Below the pieces are notes generated by a model, which made no database searches, was not told where the DNA came from, and was given only the letters and a program-made list of their open reading frames with translations. A stretch of DNA of 31,747 nucleotides, taken from Dysgonomonas sp. UBA5412. GTDB taxonomy: Bacteria; Bacteroidota; Bacteroidia; Bacteroidales; Dysgonomonadaceae. Below are positions 16,802-23,796 of this stretch, one piece after another. The stretch's first letter is position 1; every line of letters starts with the position of its first letter. Where the stretch lies: the NCBI GenBank assembly GCA_002409595.1, contig DHNQ01000023.1:1-31747 (forward strand). The letters are read 5' to 3'. The position numbers and the translations under genes were made by a program.

Positions 16802-16875
16802 AACTGAGAGAATAAATAGAAGAAAATCTTCTCTAAGTTTTAAATAAAGAGTAATGCTATCTAAAAAAAAGTATT

Positions 16876-16883
16876 TATCTTTG
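16876..16883 (+). promoter_or_regulatory. Candidate -7 box of the pyrBI promoter
   Basis: TATCTTTG at 16876-16883 matches TAnnTTTG exactly. It would start transcription near 16890, placing the 24-codon leader frame at the very 5' end of the pyr transcript. The -33 element is not clear. No TTTG at all occurs between the terminator (ends 17033) and pyrB, so this upstream box is the best candidate. Confidence 0.5.
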
Positions 16884-16907
16884 ACTTGTAATAAATTAAA
16901 GATTGTG

Positions 16908-16982
16908 ATGAAACAAATAAATACACGAAAACCGTATTTTATACCTGAAGATAATCTTTTTAACATTCGTCATTTTTTTTAA
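16908..16982 (+). CDS. Putative pyrB leader peptide, 24 residues
   Basis: ATG at 16908 opens a frame of 24 codons ending in TAA at 16980-16982. The peptide begins MKQINTRKPYF and ends NLFNIRHFF. The last codons CAT TTT TTT TAA create a run of eight T (16973-16980 region). The stop lies 15 bases before the first base of an intrinsic terminator stem, so a ribosome on the last codons would sit against the hairpin. A promoter-like box is 25 bases upstream. This matches the design of UTP-sensitive pyrBI attenuation in Escherichia coli, where a leader peptide, a U-rich pause region and a terminator precede pyrB. Translation is not proven; a chance frame of this length is possible. Confidence 0.55.
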   Translation: MKQINTRKPYFIPEDNLFNIRHFF

Positions 16983-16997
16983 AATCTAGATATATTT

Positions 16998-17033
16998 ATC
17001 CTCGAAGAAGTTTTCTTTTTCGAGGATTTTTTT
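16998..17033 (+). terminator. Intrinsic terminator in the pyrB leader (candidate attenuator)
   Basis: A 13-bp stem with one G-U pair (16998-17010 with 17015-17027), loop TTTT, is followed directly by seven T (17027-17033). It is 46 bases before the pyrB ATG and 15 bases after the leader frame. Without readthrough control it would block pyrB expression from the upstream promoter. Confidence 0.85.
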
Positions 17034-17079
17034 AACATAAATATTCGACTATAAATTATTCTTTATAAACAAAGAGAAT

Positions 17080-17997
17080 ATGAGTAACAAAAGCTTAGTA
17101 TCTATTACAGACTATTCGAAGGAAGATATTCTGAGAATCCTGAACCTGACAAAAAAATTTGACGAGATGCCCAACAGAAGGCTCTTGGAGGGAAAAGTAT
17201 GTGCTACATTATTTTTTGAACCATCAACCCGTACTCGCCTTAGTTTCGAAACAGCTATCAACCGATTGGGTGGACGCATTATCGGTTTTACAGATGCAGC
17301 CACAACAAGCTCATCAAAAGGCGAAACGCTGAAAGATACCATTGCAATGGTTAACAATTATGCCGATATTATCATTATGCGCCACCACCTAGAGGGCGCA
17401 GCACGCTACGCATCAGAGATATCGTCAGTACCCATTATCAATGCCGGAGACGGCGCCAATCAGCACCCTACACAGACAATGCTCGACATGTACTCTATAT
17501 TTAAAACTCAGGGAAAATTAGAAGACCTGACCATTACCATTGTAGGTGATTTAAAATATGGAAGAACAGTACATTCTCTTATTATAGGAATGTCGCACTT
17601 TAATCCTACATTCAATTTTGTTGCACCTGAAGAGCTTAGATTGCCGGATACATACAAAAGCTTTTGTGACGATCATAACATCAAATACACAGAAGATACC
17701 GACTTCTCGCCTGAGGTAATTAACAGTGCAGATATACTCTATATGACCAGAGTGCAAAGAGAACGTTTTACAGACCTTATGGAATACGAGAAGGTGAAAA
17801 ACGTCTATATCTTGAAAAGAGATATGATAGAAGACACAAAAGACAATCTTAGGATATTGCATCCCCTACCTCGTGTAAATGAAATACAACAAGATGTGGA
17901 TGACAGCCCTAAAGCCTATTATTTCGAACAAGCCAAAAATGGAGTATTCACACGCGAAGCCGTTATCTGCGATGCTTTGAATATAAATATACATTAA
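17080..17997 (+). CDS. pyrB: Aspartate carbamoyltransferase catalytic subunit
   Basis: PyrB joins carbamoyl phosphate and L-aspartate to carbamoyl-aspartate, the committed step of UMP synthesis. The protein has 305 residues. The carbamoyl-phosphate loop is FFEPSTRTR (STRTR at 49-53). Lys80 in SSSKGET is the loop lysine contributed by a neighbouring chain. HPTQ is at 129-132, and HPLPR near the C-terminus completes the active site. All key residues are present. pyrI follows after 16 bases, so a dodecameric allosteric enzyme as in E. coli is expected. Expression is probably governed by the terminator in the leader. Confidence 0.97.
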   Translation: MSNKSLVSITDYSKEDILRILNLTKKFDEMPNRRLLEGKVCATLFFEPSTRTRLSFETAINRLGGRIIGFTDAATTSSSKGETLKDTIAMVNNYADIIIMRHHLEGAARYASEISSVPIINAGDGANQHPTQTMLDMYSIFKTQGKLEDLTITIVGDLKYGRTVHSLIIGMSHFNPTFNFVAPEELRLPDTYKSFCDDHNIKYTEDTDFSPEVINSADILYMTRVQRERFTDLMEYEKVKNVYILKRDMIEDTKDNLRILHPLPRVNEIQQDVDDSPKAYYFEQAKNGVFTREAVICDALNINIH

Positions 17998-18013
17998 ATC
18001 AATCTCGATAAAA

Positions 18014-18475
18014 ATGAAAGAGCAAAGAAAAGAGTTACAAGTTGCCGCTCTATGCAACGGAACTGCAATAGATCATATACCATCTAATGTTGTATTTAAA
18101 GTTGTTTCATTATTAGCGTTGGAAAGCTTAAAGAATCCTATTACAATAGGTAATAATCTGGAGAGCAAAAAGATGAAAAATAAAGGAATCATCAAAATTG
18201 CCGATAAGTTTTTTGAAGAAGATGTTATCAACAAAATTGCTCTGATTGCCCCTAATGTAGTTCTAAATATCATAAAAGACTACTCAGTAGTAGAAAAGAA
18301 ACAAGTTAAGCTGCCTCACACTATTGACGGAATAGTAAAATGTAACAATCCGAAGTGCATTACAAACAATGAGCCTATGTGTACCCACTTTGATGTGATC
18401 GACAAAGAAAACATTGTACTGCAATGCCACTATTGCAATATAAAAATACAAAAAGACGAGATTATTCTGAAATGA
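18014..18475 (+). CDS. pyrI: Aspartate carbamoyltransferase regulatory subunit
   Basis: PyrI binds the nucleotide effectors (CTP, UTP, ATP) of aspartate carbamoyltransferase and contacts the catalytic trimers through a zinc domain. The protein has 153 residues, the same as E. coli PyrI. The zinc ligands are Cys110, Cys115, Cys138 and Cys141 (KCNNPKC ... CHYC). The N-terminal allosteric domain begins ELQVAALCNGTAIDHIP with the conserved DHIP. Its stop TGA overlaps the ATG of the next gene (ATGA), so translation is coupled. Confidence 0.96.
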   Translation: MKEQRKELQVAALCNGTAIDHIPSNVVFKVVSLLALESLKNPITIGNNLESKKMKNKGIIKIADKFFEEDVINKIALIAPNVVLNIIKDYSVVEKKQVKLPHTIDGIVKCNNPKCITNNEPMCTHFDVIDKENIVLQCHYCNIKIQKDEIILK

Positions 18476-19041
18476 AGCAAGACTGGAAACCCGGCACACT
18501 CATATATCCTCTTCCCGCGGCAATGATAAGCTGTGGGAACACTCCGGAGGAATACAATATAATCACACTGAGTTGGTTGGGAACTATCTGTACCAATCCC
18601 CCGATGTGCTACATATCGCTACGTCCCGAAAGGCATTCCTACGATATCATAAAACGAAATATGGAGTTTGTAATTAATATCACAACTCAAGACCTCGCTT
18701 ATGCTACGGATTGGTGTGGTGTAAAATCGGGAAAAGACTTCAATAAGTTTGAGGAAATGAACCTTACTCCTGCAAAGGCATCTGTTGTATGTGCGCCTAT
18801 AATTGAAGAATCGCCGCTAAATATAGAATGTCGGGTGAAAGAAATACTCCGACTAGGCTCACATGATATGTTTATTGCAGATGTAGTAAACGTAAAGGCT
18901 GATGATAAGTATATAAATCCGGAAACGGGAAAATTTAGTTTAGAAGAATCCAAGCCAATAGCCTATTCACACGGACAGTATTACGGATTAGGAGAAAAGA
19001 TCGGAAGATTTGGATGGTCAGTACAAAAGAAAAAGGAATAA
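18472..19041 (+). CDS. Flavin reductase-like domain protein (flavoredoxin type)
   Basis: From the ATG at 18472 the protein has 189 residues. A start 48 bases upstream is possible, but it would lie inside pyrI, and the ATGA overlap with the pyrI stop is the usual coupled arrangement. The sequence has the flavin reductase-like FMN-binding barrel: YPLPAAMISCG, NIITLSWLGTICTNPPMCYISLRP, FVINIT, DWCGVKSGKDFNKFE, and IECRVKEILRLGSHDMFIADVV. These proteins bind FMN and reduce flavin or act as small electron carriers. Its link to pyrimidine synthesis is unproven; dihydroorotate oxidation also uses flavin, but no direct role is known to me. Confidence 0.88.
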   Translation: MKQDWKPGTLIYPLPAAMISCGNTPEEYNIITLSWLGTICTNPPMCYISLRPERHSYDIIKRNMEFVINITTQDLAYATDWCGVKSGKDFNKFEEMNLTPAKASVVCAPIIEESPLNIECRVKEILRLGSHDMFIADVVNVKADDKYINPETGKFSLEESKPIAYSHGQYYGLGEKIGRFGWSVQKKKE

Positions 19042-19055
19042 ACACATAAATACGA

Positions 19056-19080
19056 ATAGAGGTTTTGATTAAACCTCTAT
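19056..19080. terminator. Hairpin between convergent genes
   Basis: A perfect 10-bp inverted repeat (19056-19065 with 19071-19080, 5-base loop) lies between the flavin reductase-like gene and the convergent MBL gene and covers the last codons of the latter. T-runs are poor on both sides. It may act as a weak or factor-assisted terminator. Confidence 0.45.
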
Positions 19081-19827
19081 CTCTAATCCGTCGTAAGATA
19101 AAAACACATTCTCAGGCAAAGTTTTCTGTACTTCATTATGCAATCCGATCTGATGTGACATATGGATTAAATAAGCTCGTTTTGGAGCTATATTCTTCAC
19201 CACTTCCAAAGCTTCTGATAATGTAAAATGCGACAAATGCTCTTTCAACCTCAGCGCATTAATAATCAATGCGTCAAGATTCTTCAATTTATCATATTCC
19301 TCATCAGGAATATATTTAGCATCTGTAATATAGGCAAAGTTACCGATACGGTATCCCAATATAGGAAGTTTATAATGTATTACCCTTATCGGAGTGATTT
19401 CTATATCTCGTACCATAAAGTTTTCGCCCACTTTCACTTCTTGCAGATTCAGTACCGGAACTCCCGGATATCTATTTTCAGTAAACGAATAAGGCATCCT
19501 CGCCCTCAAAGCATTCAAGGTTATATCATTCGCATATATATCTATATCAGAAAACCGACAGAATGGACGAAGATCGTCAATGCCCCCGACATGATCGTAA
19601 TGCTCATGAGTAAGCAAAACTCCATCTAACGGAAGAAAAGGCTCATTAATGATCTGTTGCCTAAAATCAGGTCCACAATCAATCAAGAGCCTCTTGCCAT
19701 TTATATTTAGCAAAACAGACGCTCTCAAGCGTCTGTCTTTTGTATTTATTGAAGTACAAACCTCACATTTGCATCCTATTTCGGGAACTCCTGTTGATGT
19801 TCCTGTACCCAAGAACTTTACATTCAT
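19069..19827 (-). CDS. MBL-fold metallo-hydrolase, PhnP-like
   Basis: A metallo-beta-lactamase-fold hydrolase of 252 residues. Metal ligands are in THEHYDH (His74, His76, Asp78, His79), a later His in RVIHYKLP, Asp in YITDAKY and His in YLIHMSHQIG. The N-terminus FLGTGTSTGVPEIGCKCEVC holds a Cys cluster (Cys19, Cys21, Cys24) as in PhnP, the phosphoribosyl cyclic phosphate phosphodiesterase. No phosphonate genes are nearby, so the substrate here may be another cyclic phosphodiester. The start is 21 bases after the SPOR-domain gene stop, so both probably share a transcript. Confidence 0.85.
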   Translation of the reverse strand: MNVKFLGTGTSTGVPEIGCKCEVCTSINTKDRRLRASVLLNINGKRLLIDCGPDFRQQIINEPFLPLDGVLLTHEHYDHVGGIDDLRPFCRFSDIDIYANDITLNALRARMPYSFTENRYPGVPVLNLQEVKVGENFMVRDIEITPIRVIHYKLPILGYRIGNFAYITDAKYIPDEEYDKLKNLDALIINALRLKEHLSHFTLSEALEVVKNIAPKRAYLIHMSHQIGLHNEVQKTLPENVFLSYDGLEIEV

Positions 19828-19848
19828 CTTATTATAGAAATCTTCTTT

Positions 19849-20781
19849 TTATTTGTTTATTCTCAGAATCCACATATCGTCGAGAGGAATTCCAAATCGG
19901 CTCACTCTTCTTGTCCGAGATATACCCTCTGTATATTTTTTAGTTACATTATCCAATGCTTGAACAGCTTCCGGTTCTGTATCAAAGCTACCTAGCAGGG
20001 CATAATAATTTCCTTCTGCATTTCTTACTACAATCGAGCGTTCACCCATACTGTTAAATGTTCTTCTGATGAAGTCTGCATTGTTACGGCTTTTAAACGT
20101 ACCCAATACAATTGAATATCTTTTCAAGAAAGCCTGATCACTACTATTTAACAGCGAAATATCTCCGTATTTGAACAATTTCCAGTCTTCATTCCCAGCT
20201 GAAGCTGCCGCAGAAGAGGCTGTTCTTTCTGTATTATTTGCATAAATAACATTAGAACTAGTTTTAGTTTTTGGACCATCGTTGGTCGAAACCGAAGAAG
20301 AAGCTGTTCTGTTATTAGTTTTACTAGTATTTGTTGCAGCTATAGCCGCAGCCTGTTCTTTCTTCAAATTGGCACTAGTAGTGTTTTTTACCATCTTTAC
20401 ACCTGCAATTTTAGGATCTAAATAAGGACGCCCTACAGCTGAGGCTCTAACTGCCGTAGTAGGACAACCAAACAGCCCTTTAAATGTTGATGGAGCAGAT
20501 GCAATACCGGTTGTTGAAACAGGTTTCATTAAGGATTTGCCTCCTACCGAAACATCTATTACCCCGGACATATTGTTTATTAAAGACTCTATTTGTTCGG
20601 GACTAACAGTCTCCGAATCAACACCAGTTTCTTCAGTGTATCCAAACCTTTCCATCTCTGCGCTAAAATGAGCCCCATTTATCGAATTATAAAACTTTTT
20701 ATAATCATTATTCTGAGAATACCCAGACTGCGATGCAAAAATAGAAATAGTAATCAGTAAAGTTGTGTAAAATATCTTCAT
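19849..20781 (-). CDS. Secreted SPOR-domain protein
   Basis: From the ATG at 20781 the protein has 310 residues and starts with a signal peptide (MKIFYTTLLITISIFASQSGYSQ). A longer frame from 20859 would add 26 residues, but its start lies within the promoter and hides the signal sequence. The middle (about 140-205) is a low-complexity linker of Ser, Thr, Ala and Asn. The C-terminal 90 residues (YSIVLGTFKSRNNADFIRRT ... YYALLGSFDTEPEA) form a SPOR domain, which binds denuded glycan strands of peptidoglycan at division sites. It ends GIPLDDMWILR, matching the end of the neighbour at 21005. A role in envelope or division is inference. Confidence 0.8.
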   Translation of the reverse strand: MKIFYTTLLITISIFASQSGYSQNNDYKKFYNSINGAHFSAEMERFGYTEETGVDSETVSPEQIESLINNMSGVIDVSVGGKSLMKPVSTTGIASAPSTFKGLFGCPTTAVRASAVGRPYLDPKIAGVKMVKNTTSANLKKEQAAAIAATNTSKTNNRTASSSVSTNDGPKTKTSSNVIYANNTERTASSAAASAGNEDWKLFKYGDISLLNSSDQAFLKRYSIVLGTFKSRNNADFIRRTFNSMGERSIVVRNAEGNYYALLGSFDTEPEAVQALDNVTKKYTEGISRTRRVSRFGIPLDDMWILRINK

Positions 20782-20829
20782 AAAATAATGTGTTTGCGAA
20801 TAAAAATCATACGCTTCTCTATAAGTATA

Positions 20830-20859
20830 CAAAATTAGAAAAAAAACAAGAATAAACAA
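20830..20859 (-). promoter_or_regulatory. Candidate promoter of the SPOR-domain gene
   Basis: On the minus strand TTG (20859-20857) is 19 bases from TAATTTTG (20837-20830), a good match to the phylum consensus. Transcription would start near 20824, which supports translation from 20781 and not from 20859. Confidence 0.55.
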
Positions 20860-20953
20860 CTGTATTATAAGAAGAAACTTATAAAACTTTAATCATAAAA
20901 CAGATAAGTACAATGTACATTTACAAACCGTTTTTTGATTTGTCTGAATAAAT

Positions 20954-20980
20954 AAAAAAGGAGAGTTCTTATAACTCTCC
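20954..20980 (-). terminator. Intrinsic terminator after the SPOR lipoprotein gene
   Basis: An 8-bp stem (20960-20967 with 20973-20980, 5-base loop) is followed on the minus strand by six T. It is 24 bases past the stop of the gene at 21005-21538 and separates the two SPOR genes into different transcripts. Confidence 0.75.
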
Positions 20981-21004
20981 TCTCTATATCATAGAAATCT
21001 TTAA

Positions 21005-21538
21005 TTAATATTCTCTCTGTAGTATCCACCAGTCATTGAAAGGAATACCATACTTACTTTTCAAAGTGCTTAGATCGCCCATCTCAGAGTATCTGGAAAG
21101 AATTTCACTCTTTTTAGCCACAGCTTGTTCTTTAGAGTCGTAACTAGCTATAATGACACGATACATACCTTGTTCGTTACGCGCCAAAATAACATTGTAT
21201 CCGTCTTTTCCAAAACGTTCTTTCAGCAAATCTGCTCCGGGTTTAGTAGCCATAGCTGCAATAACTACGCTGTAAGCCTTAAGCTCAGACATGTCGCTTT
21301 CGTAGACAGGAGTTACTTTTTCTTTTCTCACCGATTCTGTTGCCGAAGTAGCAGCAGTAGGAGCCGAGTAACTAGGGGCAACTTCTGCCGGTTTAGAAAC
21401 CGCAGTTGTATTACCATCCATTTCTCTTTCTTTAGCAGCTTCATATACTGATTTGTAAGCACTTTGCTTAGGCTTACAAGAACCGAATCCTATAATAAGG
21501 GCTGCACCTAACCCGATTCCGATTAATTTTTTATCCAT
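21005..21538 (-). CDS. SPOR-domain lipoprotein
   Basis: The protein has 177 residues. The N-terminus MDKKLIGIGLGAALIIGFGSC ends in a cysteine (Cys21) suited for lipidation, so the protein is probably an inner-leaflet or periplasm-facing outer-membrane lipoprotein. A Pro/Ser/Ala/Thr-rich linker follows. The C-terminal SPOR domain (about 87-177) begins LKAYSVVIAAMATKPGADLLKERF and ends GIPFNDWWILQREY, resembling the end of the SPOR gene at 19849. The two genes have separate promoters and a terminator between them. SPOR domains bind septal peptidoglycan; the exact role here is unknown. A minus-strand TATTTTTG (21580-21573) is a possible -7 box. Confidence 0.85.
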   Translation of the reverse strand: MDKKLIGIGLGAALIIGFGSCKPKQSAYKSVYEAAKEREMDGNTTAVSKPAEVAPSYSAPTAATSATESVRKEKVTPVYESDMSELKAYSVVIAAMATKPGADLLKERFGKDGYNVILARNEQGMYRVIIASYDSKEQAVAKKSEILSRYSEMGDLSTLKSKYGIPFNDWWILQREY

Positions 21539-21633
21539 AACTTGTCGATTATCTTAGTTTTAACAATTAACACAAAAATAATATATTATATTTAGAATAA
21601 CAGTGTTTCCGAAAAAATAGTTTATTTTTTACT

Positions 21634-22905
21634 TTAATTAATATATTCAAAACCAGTGTATGGCACTAGAATTTTTGGAATTCGTATACCATCCTCGGTC
21701 TGGTTATTTTCGAGTAATGCTGCTACAATACGAGGCAATGCCAATGCACTACCATTGAGTGTATGTACTAGCTGTATCTTCTTGTCTGCATCACGATAAC
21801 GACATTTCAACCTATTGGCTTGATAGCTTTCGAAATTGGATACGGAACTGACTTCCAGCCAACGTTGCTGAGCTGCTGAATAAACTTCGAAATCGAAGGT
21901 AAGAGCCGAAGTGAAACTTATATCACCTCCACATAGGCGAAGAATACGCCAAGGCAACTCTAAATCATGCACCAATGTCTCTACATAGGCTACCATTTCT
22001 TTCAAAGAGTCGTATGAGTGCTCAGGCTTATCTATACGGACAATTTCCACTTTATCGAACTGATGAAGCCTGTTCAATCCTCTCACGTCTTTTCCATAAG
22101 AACCTGCCTCGCGACGAAAACATGCTGAATAAGCTGTATTCTTTATCGGCAGATCTTTTTCGTCAAGAATAACATCTCTGTATATATTAGTTACGGGAAC
22201 TTCGGCTGTAGGAATCAGATATAAGTCGTCGGCAGTTGCATGATACATTTGCCCCTCTTTGTCAGGCAATTGACCGGTTCCATATCCGGAGGCTGCATTA
22301 ACAACGTAAGGAGGTTGCACTTCCAGATAGCCGGCATCTCTTGCCCTATCTAAAAAGAAATTAATCAAAGCACGCTGCAAACGAGCACCTTTTCCTTTAT
22401 AAACAGGAAATCCTGCTCCTGAGATTTTAACGCCTAACTCGAAGTCGATCAAATCATATTTTTTTGCCAAGTCCCAATGCGGTAAAGCATGTTCACCCAG
22501 ATCGGGAACTACACCTCCGGTCTTTTCCACTACATTGTCTTCTGCCACGCGCCCCTCAGGAACTTCATCTGACGGAAGATTAGGGATCAGCACCATCAGG
22601 TCTTGCAAATCTTGTTCCGCTTGACGCAAGGTGTCTTCAAGAAGTTTATTTCCCGACTTTAATTCGGCAACCCTATTTTTAGCGGCTTCTGCTTCTGTCT
22701 TTTTACCCTCTTTCATCAATTGTCCGATATGTTTGGACAAAGTATTGGATTCCGACAGGCTGGCATCAAGCAATGTCTGGGTTTTCTTTCGGGTTTGATC
22801 TATCTCTAAAACCTTTGCTATTATTTCTTTACCATCGAAATGTTTTTTAGCTAATTTCGCAATCACCAATTCGGGATCTTCACTAATTGTTTTCAGCGTC
22901 AACAT
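21634..22905 (-). CDS. serS: Seryl-tRNA synthetase
   Basis: SerRS charges tRNA-Ser in the cytoplasm. The protein has 423 residues, the usual length. The N-terminal coiled-coil arm (about 30-105, RKKTQTLLDASLSESNTLSK onward) reaches to the long variable arm of tRNA-Ser. The class II catalytic core follows, with motif 2 FRREAGSYGKDVRGLNRLHQF and motif 3 GSALALPRIVAALLENNQ; TAEVP is the serine-pocket motif. All are intact. A minus-strand TAACTTTG at 22937-22930 is a likely -7 box giving a short leader. No T-box or other riboswitch is visible. Confidence 0.97.
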   Translation of the reverse strand: MLTLKTISEDPELVIAKLAKKHFDGKEIIAKVLEIDQTRKKTQTLLDASLSESNTLSKHIGQLMKEGKKTEAEAAKNRVAELKSGNKLLEDTLRQAEQDLQDLMVLIPNLPSDEVPEGRVAEDNVVEKTGGVVPDLGEHALPHWDLAKKYDLIDFELGVKISGAGFPVYKGKGARLQRALINFFLDRARDAGYLEVQPPYVVNAASGYGTGQLPDKEGQMYHATADDLYLIPTAEVPVTNIYRDVILDEKDLPIKNTAYSACFRREAGSYGKDVRGLNRLHQFDKVEIVRIDKPEHSYDSLKEMVAYVETLVHDLELPWRILRLCGGDISFTSALTFDFEVYSAAQQRWLEVSSVSNFESYQANRLKCRYRDADKKIQLVHTLNGSALALPRIVAALLENNQTEDGIRIPKILVPYTGFEYIN

Positions 22906-22929
22906 ATATCTGTTTATTTATTTTCGACA

Positions 22930-22937
22930 CAAAGTTA
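22930..22937 (-). promoter_or_regulatory. Candidate -7 box of serS
   Basis: TAACTTTG on the minus strand (22937-22930) matches TAnnTTTG and lies 25 bases before the serS ATG. The -33 element is unclear. Confidence 0.35.
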
Positions 22938-23031
22938 TAAATATTTTAAGAATCTTATCTTCATAAGGCTACTCTTTACAGCAAAACTATGGGGTATGAT
23001 GTAAAAATGTTATTTGAAAGATTAAAACAAT

Positions 23032-23060
23032 CAACCCGCATCGGCTTTCGATACGGGTTG
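23032..23060 (-). terminator. Probable terminator of the ecotin gene
   Basis: A 12-bp stem in the minus-strand RNA (including one U-G pair; 23032-23043 with 23049-23060, loop of 5) lies 41 bases past the ecotin stop. It is followed by ATTGTTTTAATC, a poor T-run. On the plus strand the same place has a C-A mismatch, so the hairpin fits the minus-strand transcript better. Confidence 0.5.
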
Positions 23061-23100
23061 ACAAATATATACACATTATATAACTATATCAGAAGAGAAC

Positions 23101-23607
23101 TTACTTTTCGACAGAGTTTTTTTCTTCATTGGCAGTCCAGATTCTATACTTTACATCAAAGCCTAGTGGAGCATATATTACAATGGGCAGTTTGCTATTA
23201 TAACGCACGGTCAGTGTTTCACCACTTACAAATTTGTCTTCTTTAGGTTTGTTACAAGCCATCATTGTAGATGTAGTCTGCCCGTCAGACTTAAATTCGT
23301 AATATGTATATCCCCAACCTTGTAAGTCTTGCTCGGTAAGAGATCCCATAAGACGATGAATATTACAATCGACACTCATTACTTTTCCGGGAATAATCTC
23401 AACTTTATATAAAGATTCGTCTGCTTTCTTTTCCAACTCTATCACATGTCTTACCATTCCTTCTTCTGCTCTCGGAAATGGAGCAAGTATATCTTCGGAA
23501 CTATCTTTTTTCGGAGTATTATTCTGAGCCAAAGATGAAGATGTAGTACATGAAATCAACAATGACAAGGATAGGAATGCCAGTAAAGTTTTTGTTAAAT
23601 GTTTCAT
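23101..23607 (-). CDS. eco: Ecotin, serine protease inhibitor, predicted lipoprotein
   Basis: Ecotin inhibits trypsin-fold serine proteases as a dimer in the periplasm. From the ATG at 23607 the protein has 168 residues; a longer frame from 23634 adds nine residues without benefit. Family motifs: APFPRAEEGMVRHVI, YKVEIIPGKVMSVDCNIHRL, LQGWGYTYYEF, STMMAC and VRYNSKLPIVIYAP, DVKYRIW. The reactive loop keeps Met115 at P1 (Met84 of E. coli). The loop disulfide is Cys81-Cys118. Unlike E. coli ecotin, the signal sequence ends LLISC (Cys20), a lipobox, so this one is probably membrane-anchored. The residues after Cys20 (TTSSS) lack the acidic surface-export signal known in Bacteroidetes, so a periplasmic side is more likely. 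Confidence 0.93.
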   Translation of the reverse strand: MKHLTKTLLAFLSLSLLISCTTSSSLAQNNTPKKDSSEDILAPFPRAEEGMVRHVIELEKKADESLYKVEIIPGKVMSVDCNIHRLMGSLTEQDLQGWGYTYYEFKSDGQTTSTMMACNKPKEDKFVSGETLTVRYNSKLPIVIYAPLGFDVKYRIWTANEEKNSVEK

Positions 23608-23740
23608 TTTTATATATTTTAAATTAATACTCAAAATTGTTTCACAGATTAACTGATATAATAATTAGATAAAAAAATCAGTTCAAGGTTTAAATGAATT
23701 ATAGTAATTCTGATTAATAACATCTATTACATTGTAAATG

Positions 23741-23771
23741 TTTGTGGGATTATGAAATTATCTATAAGTTT
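23741..23771 (+). promoter_or_regulatory. Candidate promoter of the DUF7000-like gene
   Basis: TTTG (23741-23744), 19-base spacer, TAAGTTTA (23764-23771) is a near-consensus pair. The start codon at 23797 is 25 bases downstream, preceded by a purine-rich AAAAAAGGAAAG. Confidence 0.55.
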
Positions 23772-23796
23772 ATATATATAAAAAAGGAAAGTAATA

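Noticed and set aside
16818..16832. Short hairpin AGAAG/CTTCT after the second membrane-protein gene
   Set aside because: Only 5 bp and no T-run; chance is likely in AT-rich DNA.
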